From: Streptomyces sp. R33
Lineage (GTDB): Bacteria > Actinomycetota > Actinomycetes > Streptomycetales > Streptomycetaceae
Length of the DNA stretch: 64,000 bases
Direction: 5' to 3'
Assembly (NCBI RefSeq): GCF_041200175.1
Contig: NZ_CP165727.1
Location: forward strand, 1-64,000
The first letter of the stretch is position 1. Each line of letters opens with the position of its first letter. The position numbers were made by a program, and so were the translations under genes. Below the pieces are notes generated by a model that saw only the letters and a program-made list of their open reading frames with translations, was not told the DNA's origin and did not search any database. This document shows positions 51,938 to 59,125 of this stretch, in pieces.

Positions 51938-52573
51938 TCACTGACCCTCGCCCTCCCCGCGCTCGATCTCTCCGGCCGGGCCTGTGGCTGGGCCGGTCAG
52001 CGCGCTGGGGGACATCTGCTGACGTTCCGGGGCCGACAACAAGTCCCCGGCCGAAGCCGCGGGCGCGGGCACGTGACCGGGCACAGAGGCGTGCGCGGCC
52101 GGTGGATGAACGTCGCGGCGGGCCGAGGGGGGTCCAAAGAAGGGGTGGGGTCCGGAGGCCTCAACGCCACCGGTCACCGAAGCAGCCATCCGGCTTTCGG
52201 GGAACCGGGCGAGCAGCTCCTCCACCTCTGTCGCGGGCAGCGGCCCGCCGGTCACCGGGTCCACCAGCCCGTACGCCTCGGCCGGGTGCACGACGAAAGC
52301 GGCAGCATCAGGGGGCGCGCCGGTGCGCGCCGCGTACGAGCGGCATGCCTCCCAGAGCTCCGCCTGCGTCATACGGGCCGGCTCGGAGGCCACCGGAACG
52401 GCCGGCTGTACCGGAGGCGGCGCTCCGGGGAATTCGGGACCGTGGGGGTGGTCCTGACCCTTCTCGTCATGTGCGGGGTCCAGGTTCAGCGCGTGGACGA
52501 GGCTCTCATCCCTATCTGCGGACCCCTCCATGGCCTGCTCCCCCAACACAGCTGGTGAGTCAAAGCCGTCCAT
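51938..52573 (-). CDS. N-terminal part of a split gene, 211 aa
   Basis: The frame gives a Pro/Ala-rich protein with a recognisable ordered block MTQAELWEACRSYAARTGAP, FVVHPAEAYGLVDPVTGGPL and ATEVEELLARFPESR (about 68-128). It stops at TGA 51938-51940, yet the same frame goes straight on into a helix-turn-helix. The complete ancestral protein would be about 296 aa. The 5' end overlaps the truncated GntR frame on the opposite strand by 44 bases, which suggests a rearrangement junction near 52560. Confidence 0.5.
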   Translation of the reverse strand: MDGFDSPAVLGEQAMEGSADRDESLVHALNLDPAHDEKGQDHPHGPEFPGAPPPVQPAVPVASEPARMTQAELWEACRSYAARTGAPPDAAAFVVHPAEAYGLVDPVTGGPLPATEVEELLARFPESRMAASVTGGVEASGPHPFFGPPSARRDVHPPAAHASVPGHVPAPAASAGDLLSAPERQQMSPSALTGPATGPAGEIERGEGEGQ

Positions 52574-53204
52574 TGAACGGGCCTACCGGGAGCTCGTCGA
52601 CCGTGGTCTCGTCTTGCGCAAGCCGCGAGTTGGGACGGTTGTTCGCGACCGCTCTCGCGTTCGTGTCCCGTTGAGCCGCTACGGTGCTGTACTGCGCCCG
52701 GGTGGGGACAAGGGGCCATGGGAGACGGCAACGGCCGCGGTGGGTCTGGAAGGCAGCGTCGTTGCCTTGTTCGTCGAGCGGATCTCCGCCCCGACCGAGA
52801 TTGCCTCGTTGCTCGAAGTTGAACCGGGCTCTCCTGCTGTTCGCCGCAGCAGGCATGCCGTGATCGACGGGGATGTCGTGCAGGTCCAGAACGCCTACTA
52901 TCCGGCCGAAGTGGCTGCCGCAGCGGGACTCGACGAGCCGGGCAAGGTTGTCGGCGGCGTGTTCGGGGCCATGACCGCAGCTGGACTGGATCCCCAAACC
53001 GCGAGCGAGACGGTGACAGCCCGGCCGCCGACGAAGGCCGAGGCCGCGGAACTCGGCATCGGTGAGCGGGTACCGGTCATGTGTATCGAGCGCGTGGTGC
53101 GCAGCGGCAGCGGCCGCGCGCTGGAAGCCCTGCGGGTGGTGGGCGCTGCCGACCGTCTGGAGCTGCACTACGGGGAGTTGCCGCTGGCCGGCGGGGTGCC
53201 GTAG
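52530..53204 (+). CDS. GntR/HutC-type regulator, 5'-truncated
   Basis: The UTRA ligand domain (about 50-215, with VALFVERISAPTEIASLLEV, VRRSRHAVIDGDVVQVQNAY and VMCIERVV) is intact. Of the winged helix only the last helix and wing remain (IERAYRELVDRGLVLRKPRVGTVV). The first about 30 residues of a normal GntR domain are replaced by unrelated codons that overlap an opposite-strand gene. GntR proteins of this class repress plasmid transfer genes in Streptomyces (KorSA/TraR type). Loss of part of the DNA-binding domain may have relieved repression. It lies just before control module B. Confidence 0.7.
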   Translation: MACSPNTAGESKPSIERAYRELVDRGLVLRKPRVGTVVRDRSRVRVPLSRYGAVLRPGGDKGPWETATAAVGLEGSVVALFVERISAPTEIASLLEVEPGSPAVRRSRHAVIDGDVVQVQNAYYPAEVAAAAGLDEPGKVVGGVFGAMTAAGLDPQTASETVTARPPTKAEAAELGIGERVPVMCIERVVRSGSGRALEALRVVGAADRLELHYGELPLAGGVP

Positions 53205-53222
53205 CGGGTCGCGGAACCTCAA

Positions 53223-53315
53223 CGGTGACTCACCGGCTGCGCCGTTGCCCGGTTGTGATGCCACACGGGGCGCATCGGTGATCAGGCCGGTGGCATCGGC
53301 GCCGTTTTGTAGGGC
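53223..53315 (+). promoter_or_regulatory. control module upstream of the HTH gene (copy B)
   Basis: CGGTGA-C-TCACCG (53223-53235) is a palindrome with a central base, like the one in module A. From 53227 to 53315 the sequence aligns ungapped to 20157-20245. The CGCCGTTTTGT block lies at the same offset. The module is followed by a strong hairpin and a small open frame before the HTH gene at 53527. It is probably bound by the same regulator as module A. Confidence 0.7.
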
Positions 53316-53338
53316 GTGAGGATTCGCCCGAACCGAAC

Positions 53339-53364
53339 GAGCCCCGCCACGAGTGGCGGGGCTC
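53339..53364 (+). terminator. strong hairpin in the leader of the HTH gene
   Basis: GAGCCCCGCCAC (53339-53350) pairs perfectly with GTGGCGGGGCTC (53353-53364) across a two-base GA spacer. It lies between control module B and the HTH gene. It may act as an attenuator of transcription entering from the module, or as the end of the GntR transcript. Confidence 0.6.
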
Positions 53365-53441
53365 GCAGGTCCTCGTACAGGCCTGGACCGCCTGCGCGGG
53401 GAAGAGCACCTAGTTGCGTGAACTGAGAGGTGCGCTGAGCC

Positions 53442-53537
53442 ATGAGCTTATGCGGAATCATCCTGAGGGCGCCACAGGCCCCCGTACACGGCATCAACGG
53501 GTTCGCCCTGGATGTGGTGGTGCACGGTGGCGCTTGA
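53442..53537 (+). CDS. possible 31-aa leader peptide overlapping the HTH gene start
   Basis: ATG at 53442 opens MSLCGIILRAPQAPVHGING followed by 11 residues, ending with a TGA at 53535-53537 that overlaps the GTG start of the HTH gene at 53527. Codon 3 is the rare TTA. The HTH gene lacks a good ribosome-binding site, so translation of this leader could deliver ribosomes to it. GAGAGG lies rather far upstream. It is supported by position only. Confidence 0.4.
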   Translation: MSLCGIILRAPQAPVHGINGFALDVVVHGGA

Positions 53538-55005
53538 GCCAATCCTGTGGGCCTTGCATGACAGCCCCGTGAACAGTACGACGGACCGGATGCTGCTGGC
53601 CGGCCTGGCAGAGAAAGCGGATCCGGACGGCACCAATGCCTTCCCGTCGCGGCGGACGCTGGCCCGGATCGCGCTCTGCGACGTCAAGACCGTGCAGCGG
53701 CGTCTGGCCTCGCTCGCCGAGCGGGGTGTAATCACCCTGGGAGACCAGGAAGCCGCCCGGTACATCCCCGCGCACGCCCGCCCCAAGGTCTACGACCTGC
53801 AGATCCCGGCAGCCTGGTACGGCCCCGAAAGACTGACACGGGTCAACGAGGACCGGGCACACCGCGGCCTGCCCCCACTCACACAGCACACCCGCCCCAC
53901 ACTGCCACCCGCCCCACCGCGAACAGAGCGCAGCGACAAGGGAAAGCCACGCCAGAAGGGAGGGGACTCTCAGTCCCCTCCCGCAAAACCCCTCGAATCC
54001 GGCGGACGGGGGGACTCTCAGTCCCGGGGAAGGAGGGACTGTCAATCCCCGCAGGGGGGACTGACAATCCCCCAACCCTCCCCTATAACCCTCCCCTCTC
54101 CAGAAACCCCGATAGCGCCTGCGGCGCGTAGCGCCGATGACGCCCGCAGGGCCACAACAGGTAGTAGCCCGCGAGGGGCCAGCGGCTGCGCCGCGTCCCC
54201 GGGCGCTGGCGCGCCCATCCCGGCAGCCAGGTCACCGAAGACGACCCGGCTGCGACTGTCTCCGGGACTGGCTGACTCGGTCAGAGCCGTTGAAGCGGGA
54301 TGGCCGCGGGAGCTGGCACCTCTGCTGCCGCCCCACCCCCCGGCCGCGCTGCGTGAGGCGATCCTGCGCGCCCTGGACGCAGGACGGACCCCCCAGCAGC
54401 TACTCGAGCGGATCCAACGCCGTTGGTGGACGCACGGCTACGCCCGCGCCCTGGCCGAAGGGGAACTCGCCTCCCCCGTCGGGGCCGCGGTCGGGCTGGT
54501 GCGCCCGTCCACGGACTGCCCGGACCCCATGTGCGAGGACGGCACAACCCTCCACCTGGACGACGCATGCCCCAAATGCGCAGAACGCCGGGCAGACCGC
54601 CGCCAGCGCCCAGTGACCGCACAACGGGGGAACGCCGCGGAGCTCCGGTGGTGGGAATGCGACGGCGAGGACTGCTCGGCGGCCGGCAAAGGACCACGAC
54701 CCGACGACGGGCTGTGCCAGCAGTGCCGGAACCAAGCAGAACAGACTGAGATCCAGCGTGCGACGGCAGGACTTGCCGCCGAGGCCGAGACAGCGCAGGA
54801 AGCCGAACGGCTACGACAGGCAATCCGGTGGGAACACATGCTCGATGAAGCCCATGCCGAGCATGCCGAGCGGTCCCGCTCAGCACAGGACCAGACCAAA
54901 GCCGAACAACGCGCCGCCACCGAGGTCGAGGATGTACGCCGGCTGCAGGAACAACTCATACGGGAGCACCCCGAACTCGCCGCCTACGCCCAACAACAAA
55001 TATGA
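53527..55005 (+). CDS. helix-turn-helix plasmid protein, possible replication initiator
   Basis: From GTG 53527 the 492-aa product starts ALEPILWALHDSP and has a winged-helix domain (AEKADPDGTNAFPSRRTLAR, then CDVKTVQRRLASLAERGVI, about 30-75) typical of actinomycete plasmid/phage HTH proteins, some annotated as replication-related. A low-complexity segment with repeated GDSQS/GDCQS words follows (about 145-180). Next come a helical domain (RLSPGLADSVRAV...), a Cys-rich part (CPDPMC...CPKC; WWECDGEDCS...CQQC, about 330-400) that may bind zinc, and a C-terminal coiled-coil-like tail. Its DNA carries four palindromes in the low-complexity part. A role in replication is inferred. Confidence 0.65.
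   Translation: MALEPILWALHDSPVNSTTDRMLLAGLAEKADPDGTNAFPSRRTLARIALCDVKTVQRRLASLAERGVITLGDQEAARYIPAHARPKVYDLQIPAAWYGPERLTRVNEDRAHRGLPPLTQHTRPTLPPAPPRTERSDKGKPRQKGGDSQSPPAKPLESGGRGDSQSRGRRDCQSPQGGLTIPQPSPITLPSPETPIAPAARSADDARRATTGSSPRGASGCAASPGAGAPIPAARSPKTTRLRLSPGLADSVRAVEAGWPRELAPLLPPHPPAALREAILRALDAGRTPQQLLERIQRRWWTHGYARALAEGELASPVGAAVGLVRPSTDCPDPMCEDGTTLHLDDACPKCAERRADRRQRPVTAQRGNAAELRWWECDGEDCSAAGKGPRPDDGLCQQCRNQAEQTEIQRATAGLAAEAETAQEAERLRQAIRWEHMLDEAHAEHAERSRSAQDQTKAEQRAATEVEDVRRLQEQLIREHPELAAYAQQQI
53959..54073. repeat. four GGGACT-N3-A(G/A)TCCC palindromes inside the HTH gene
   Basis: GGAGGGGACT-CTC-AGTCCCCTCC (53959-53981) has perfect 10-base arms. GGGACT-CTC-AGTCCC follows at 54011-54025. 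Diverged forms are GGGACT-GTC-AATCCC (54035-54049) and GGGGGACT-GAC-AATCCCCC (54055-54073). Spacing is 44, 23 and 20 bases. They encode the GDSQS/GDCQS words but look selected as DNA, for example as binding sites of the encoded protein or an intragenic origin. Confidence 0.65.
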
Positions 55006-55454
55006 CCGACACAACCCCGAACACGCTGCCGGCGCATGGACTACGTTACGTCCTCGGCGGGCCCGACGACGGCCGGGCGCGGCGCGGTTTCGGGTGGGTT
55101 GCCGCCAGCCCGTGCGTCCTCGTCTCCGTCATGCACGCCAACAACGAGGTCGGCACCCTCCAGCGGATTGCCGCCATCTTGACTCGCAGCCGCCCTACGT
55201 TCGTCTCGGCATCCAAGCGACGCGAGATCAAGGGAACCTCCATGAGCGCCAAGATCACGGCACGCACCGAGCCCCTGGGCACGAGCCCGCGAATCACTGC
55301 GGGAGTGATGGACCAGAACGCGGTACCCGATCACCAGCAGGCTCTCAACTGCACCAGGATCGCCGCGGCGGTCTACGCGGCGGGCGTGAACGAGACCCGC
55401 GACGGCAAGTACGAGGGGATAGTACACATCGCCCTCGCCGCCTCCGATGCCTAA
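55002..55454 (+). CDS. chimeric frame with a cysteine-desulfurase fragment
   Basis: The 150-aa frame starts with an ATGA overlap on the HTH gene. Residues about 40-54 (LVSVMHANNEVGTLQ) are an unmistakable piece of a class V aminotransferase/cysteine desulfurase (IscS/NifS/DndA), but neither the lysine site nor the active-site Cys domain is present. From the ATG at 55242 (AAGGGA upstream) the last 70 residues could be a separate small protein (MSAKITARTEPLGTSPRITA...). The frame ends in the TAA that is duplicated beside IS copy 2. It is most likely a fusion of remnants. Confidence 0.45.
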   Translation: MTDTTPNTLPAHGLRYVLGGPDDGRARRGFGWVAASPCVLVSVMHANNEVGTLQRIAAILTRSRPTFVSASKRREIKGTSMSAKITARTEPLGTSPRITAGVMDQNAVPDHQQALNCTRIAAAVYAAGVNETRDGKYEGIVHIALAASDA

Positions 55455-56342
55455 GAACTGCTATCGGAATGACTTCAGGCGTCGCCAGCAGATGAGTGAG
55501 CAAGCGAGGCTGAGGAAGGCTTCGTGGATGTCGTCGCGGACTTCCCAGCGGATCCGCAATCGGCGGAACCAGTGGAGGTGGGCGAAGGCCCGCTCGACAA
55601 CCCAGCGTTCGGTGCCGAGGCCGGAGCCGTGTGGGACGCCGCGTCGGGCGATGACGGGTTTCACGCCCAGGGCCCAGGCCAGGCGTCGGTACTTGTCATG
55701 GTCGTAGCCGCGGTCCCCGAGCACCGTGTCGGGCCGCCGACGGGGCCGGCCGCGCTTGCCGCGAACCGGTGGGACGGCCTGGAGGAGGGGGATGAACTGG
55801 GTGACGTCGTTGCGGTTGCCGCCAGTCAGGATGGCGGCAAGCGGAATGCCGGTGGCATCGGTGATCAGGTGGTGCTTGCTGCCATTCCTGCCCCGGTCAA
55901 CGGGGCTTCGCCCTGTTTTGGAGCCCCCTTTAACGCGCGTATGTGGGAGCCGTCGACCACGGCCCGCGAGAAGTCCAGAGCGCCGGCCCCGCGGAGCCGG
56001 GCCAGAAGGGTCTCGTGCAGCCGCGGCCAGACGTCGGCCTCGGTCCACTCAGCCAGGCGCCGCCAGCAGGTCATGCCCGATCCGAACCCCAGTTCCTGCG
56101 GGAGGTGTTCCCACGCGATCCCGGTGTGCAGAACGAACAGGATGCCCTGGAACACCAGCCGGTCCGGATGCCGCTTCCGACCAGGATGACGAGTCCGTCG
56201 CTCCACCCTCGGCAGGAGCGATTCGATCACCGCCCAGAGTTCATCGTCCACTTCCCACGGCTTCCGCCGAGCCACCCCACACCCCCAGATCAACGTTCTC
56301 AGGGACATCCAACCAGCCCGAAGATCATTTCGTTAGGGGTTG
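55455..56342 (-). mobile_element. IS5-family insertion sequence, copy 2 (888 bp, inverted)
   Basis: This is the same length and apparently the same sequence as the element at 13610-14497, in the opposite orientation. It is bounded by GAACTGCTATCGG on the left and CGTTAGGGGTTG on the right, with TAA duplicated on both sides (55452-55454 and 56343-56345). Each copy having its own matching 3-bp duplication argues that both arrived by separate transposition. The pair forms a large inverted repeat around 41 kb. Confidence 0.93.
55461..56308 (-). CDS. IS5-family DDE transposase, two frames (copy 2)
   Basis: OrfA covers 56308-55865 and the -1 frame continues to 55461. The protein frames are identical to those of copy 1, including the DGSH, GDRGYDHD and VVERAF catalytic motifs and the TTAAAGGGGG slip region near 55920-55933. 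Identity suggests recent transposition, or homogenisation by gene conversion. Confidence 0.9.
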
Positions 56343-56463
56343 TAAAGCCGTCGCGGCGTGGTGCGCGGCCCAGGACCGGGCCGGGCGTCGCTTGGGATGG
56401 CGGTCCTGCCCTGCCTGCGAGTCGTAGGCTCAAGGTCCAAGTCGGCAAGCGCAAGGGGGCACC

Positions 56464-56790
56464 GTGACAACGGAAATCGTCATTGTTCACACGACCATCG
56501 ATCAGGAGGAGGGCGCCCGGAAGCTGGCTGAGGAGGCAGTGAAACAGCGACTGGCCGCGTGCTCACACCTTGACGCGCCGTTCGAAGCCACCTATTGGTG
56601 GCAGGGCAAGCTGGAGAAGGCCACGGAGTGGCGAATCTCGTACAAGACCACGGTGGACCGCGTGCCGGAGCTCCGGGCGTGGGTGCACGAGAATCACCCG
56701 TACGACGTACCAGAGTTCATTGTGCTTTCCGTGGCTGGCGGCTCGGATGCCTACCTCAAGTGGGTAGCTGACGAGACCAGGCCCCAGTAG
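56464..56790 (+). CDS. cutA: CutA-family divalent-cation tolerance protein
   Basis: This 108-aa protein matches the CutA1 family: IVIVHTTIDQEEGARKLAEE at the start, LAACSHLDAPFEATYWWQGK in the middle (family consensus around ANIVP...S.Y.W.G) and EWRISYKTT, then NHPYDVPEFIVLSVAGGSDAYLKWV at the end. CutA forms stable trimers and has been linked to metal tolerance, though its role is unclear. The GTG start has AAGGGGG upstream. It is the first gene right of IS copy 2 and is not clearly part of an operon. Confidence 0.9.
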   Translation: MTTEIVIVHTTIDQEEGARKLAEEAVKQRLAACSHLDAPFEATYWWQGKLEKATEWRISYKTTVDRVPELRAWVHENHPYDVPEFIVLSVAGGSDAYLKWVADETRPQ

Positions 56791-56836
56791 CTTTGAGGCT
56801 GAACGGCGGGGGCTCGATAGGGTCGAGCCTCCGTCG

Positions 56837-58087
56837 TTACGCTGCGAGCTCCTTCAGATGCTCGGCCAGATCGCGTTCCGAAGTTGGGAGCAGGCTGGCG
56901 ATAGCCGAAGCCCGCGAGCGTCCCATTGTCGTCGTCCGGGCCGCGGCCGCGGTGGCGAACTCTTGGACGACGTGGACGCCTTGTTCCCGGGATCCCCCCT
57001 GAAGGTGCGCAACGGCCAGATCACCAAGAACCACCACCCCCGCGTCGGACAGGTCGTCGCCCAGTCTCTGGGTGGCCTCGTTAGCTGCGTCGAGCAGCTC
57101 AGGGTGTCGCAGTTGTCCGTATACCGACAGCACTAGGGAGTCCCGGCGAGATGGCGTCATGAATTGGACCCAGGCTTCCTCTGCCGTGTGGTCGGCGTAC
57201 TCGTACGCGATCCGGGCCCGGTCCAGTGCGCGAAGAGCTTGAAGTTCGTCCCCGAGGCGCGCGGCCTCCTCGGCGTGACGTGCGTGGATCCATGCGGCGG
57301 CCGTCGCGTGCCCTGGTCCGCGAACGCACTGCTCGGCCTCCCTGAGAAGGGTGATCGCCTCATTCGGCACGCAGCCGTAGCTGGTGTAGGCCAAGGAAAG
57401 GGCTCTCAGGGGTGGGTGGCCGGCGGCAGACGAGCACTCCGCGGCCACCTGATAGTAGCTCCGCGCTGTGCGGTGGTCTCCCAGGTCCCAGGCGAGCCAA
57501 CCAGCCAAAGCGGCGGTCTCACCGGCAGCGATGGTCAGGGCCTGCTGCTGCCTACCGGCCCGGGGCAGCACGGAGGTGATGGCGTCCAGGTGGGTATTCA
57601 CCCTGTATCGAAGGTGCGCCGCTTCAACCTGCATTTCGCTGGTGTGGAGGCGGCGGGTCTCATCCACGAGTACCCGGGTTGCCTGTTCGTCGATGCCTCC
57701 AGCCCCGCTGATGGCGTGAGTCAACCGGGTCCAGGGCTCCGCAGACCCTGCCGCTACGACTACCGCGCCTTCAAGCAGCGTTCGCCGTTTCACGTTCTGA
57801 TCGTCCCTTTCGTCGAGGGCAGCCCGATCTCGTCGCCGCCGAGCACGAGCGTGCTGTGCCTCCTGTAACAGGTCTTCGGCCAGCATGCCGTAAGCAGCAG
57901 CCATGTCCCTGATAGTGGGTGTTGTCGGGATGGTCTCGTTGTTTTCGTACCTGCTCAGCTCGCGCCGCGTCATCGCGTTCCGGCCGCTTACTGCGTGAAT
58001 GGCGTCGACCTGTTGCTCTTGCGTACGCCCGGCGCGCCTGCGCAGCTTCGCGAGCAGCTCACCGAACGGATCTTGCCGCATAGCCAT
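56837..58087 (-). CDS. XRE-family regulator with TPR-like C-terminus
   Basis: This 416-aa protein has an N-terminal HTH (FGELLAKLRRRAGRTQEQQV, then NAMTRRELSRYENNETIP, about 7-50). A linker KRRTLLEGAVVVAAGS follows, then TPR-like helices (LAWDLGDHRTARSYYQVAAE; AEEAARLGDELQALRALDRA). This is a common Streptomyces class that often controls small divergent genes. The start is placed at the ATG at 58087. A TTA codon lies at 57866-57868. It is divergent from the ATP-binding protein gene; two direct repeats lie in between. Confidence 0.78.
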   Translation of the reverse strand: MAMRQDPFGELLAKLRRRAGRTQEQQVDAIHAVSGRNAMTRRELSRYENNETIPTTPTIRDMAAAYGMLAEDLLQEAQHARARRRRDRAALDERDDQNVKRRTLLEGAVVVAAGSAEPWTRLTHAISGAGGIDEQATRVLVDETRRLHTSEMQVEAAHLRYRVNTHLDAITSVLPRAGRQQQALTIAAGETAALAGWLAWDLGDHRTARSYYQVAAECSSAAGHPPLRALSLAYTSYGCVPNEAITLLREAEQCVRGPGHATAAAWIHARHAEEAARLGDELQALRALDRARIAYEYADHTAEEAWVQFMTPSRRDSLVLSVYGQLRHPELLDAANEATQRLGDDLSDAGVVVLGDLAVAHLQGGSREQGVHVVQEFATAAAARTTTMGRSRASAIASLLPTSERDLAEHLKELAA

Positions 58088-58130
58088 GAGTGTCGCCCCA
58101 GTCTCTCGGTTGGGAGCATCATGGCCCCAA

Positions 58131-58192
58131 TTTCCCCCTCTCAATTCCCCCTTGACGCGATTTTCGGCCCTCATTTCCCCCTCTCAGTTCCC
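58131..58192. repeat. 19-bp direct repeats in a divergent promoter region
   Basis: TTTCCCCCTCTCAATTCCC (58131-58149) and TTTCCCCCTCTCAGTTCCC (58174-58192) differ at one base and are 43 bases apart, about four helical turns. TTGACG lies between them. They are the likely binding sites of the XRE/TPR regulator for control of itself and the divergent ATP-binding gene. Confidence 0.6.
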
Positions 58193-58223
58193 GCTGGATG
58201 TCGCGGGCTGAACGCAGTGTGAT

Positions 58224-58655
58224 GTGTCCGTGACCGAGACCATCAGCACTCAGGGATTGGACGTGGCCATCTCTCCTGCCCGGGAGGGCCACGCCGGGGC
58301 CGTCAAGGGGGCGGACGCAATGTGGCTGCAGCGACTGCGCCGCACCACTCGGGTTGCCTTGACTCAGTGGCGATGTACGAGCTTGATCGACGACGCGCAT
58401 GTAGTGGTGACGGAGCTCGTGACGAACGCCCTCCAGCACGGTGACGGTGAAATCCGCGTCCTGCTCCGCCTCACCAACAGCTATCTGCACGTGGAAGTTC
58501 ACGACGGATCCACCGCGTGTCCTGTCCCTCGCGTCAGCACCCCGGACGACGAGAGCGGACGTGGCTTACTGCTTGTCGCTGCCATCGCCCAGGACTGGGG
58601 CGTCGAGGCCGGCAGGTCTTGGTGCCGGCTGTCATTCACGCGGAAGAGCGCCTGA
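58224..58655 (+). CDS. RsbW-like ATP-binding protein (HATPase)
   Basis: This 143-aa protein has the HATPase motifs of anti-sigma-factor kinases: an N box in VTELVTNALQHG (about 62-73), G1 in VEVHDGSTACPVP (about 90-102) and a G2-like ESGRGLLLVAAIAQDWG (about 109-125). In Streptomyces many such small ATP-binding proteins pair with XRE/TPR or DUF397 regulators. It may act as an anti-sigma or signalling kinase. The GTG start lacks a clear ribosome-binding site, and a second GTG two codons later is possible. Confidence 0.82.
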   Translation: MSVTETISTQGLDVAISPAREGHAGAVKGADAMWLQRLRRTTRVALTQWRCTSLIDDAHVVVTELVTNALQHGDGEIRVLLRLTNSYLHVEVHDGSTACPVPRVSTPDDESGRGLLLVAAIAQDWGVEAGRSWCRLSFTRKSA

Positions 58656-59125
58656 TGGCTCGCATCCGCGCGATGGCACTGTCCGAGATCAGTCGGTGAA
58701 CGGCTTATGAGCGTGGATGGACCGCCAACGGTGGGTCGACAGGCGCTATCGGGTGGGCCGCCGTCAGTAGATCTTGCAGGCTCTGATCGTGCTGGGGCTG
58801 ATGGCCGCGTAGCCCCCGTTCGTCGCCCATACGGATCCACGGATTCGGTGGACACTCGCGGCCCGAAGCGTCATAGCCCTGCGCGGCCGCACGACCGTCG
58901 ACCTCGAAGAGCTTGTGGCAGCCACATCCTGTTCCCAAGATATCCGTCCGGCGATCCGCTTGCCCTGAGCCCGGACAGCCGGACGGTTCCAACACCGGCA
59001 ATCCGCTGCGCCCCACCGCGGCGAGGCCAGCGCCACCGCACGCCTCCGCGGAAGGCAGCCTCCCTGCGCGTCCTACCGACCTCCGTCCTGTCCCCTTCAT
59101 CCCCTCCACACCAAGGCCCACACCC
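58656..59125. other. 470-bp stretch without a supported gene
   Basis: Open frames exist on both strands, but none has both a good start and ordered sequence. A minus-strand frame around 58710-58930 (KLFEVDGRAAAQGYDASGRE) might be a decayed coding segment. The right end must hold the promoter of the 59126-64000 gene run, unless that run starts from the ATP-binding gene. Confidence 0.45.

Noticed and set aside
53959..54073. A CRISPR array
   Set aside because: The repeats are short and palindromic, with unequal 20-44 base spacing, lie inside an open reading frame, and no cas gene is near.
13610..56342. The IS pair as a classical composite transposon carrying the whole segment
   Set aside because: Each copy has its own matching TAA duplication, which indicates separate insertions; 41 kb would also be very large for IS5-type ends. 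There is no duplication shared only by the outer ends.
58656..59125. A DUF397-type small gene after the ATP-binding protein
   Set aside because: The expected conserved short pattern is not seen in any frame, and no start with a ribosome-binding site exists.
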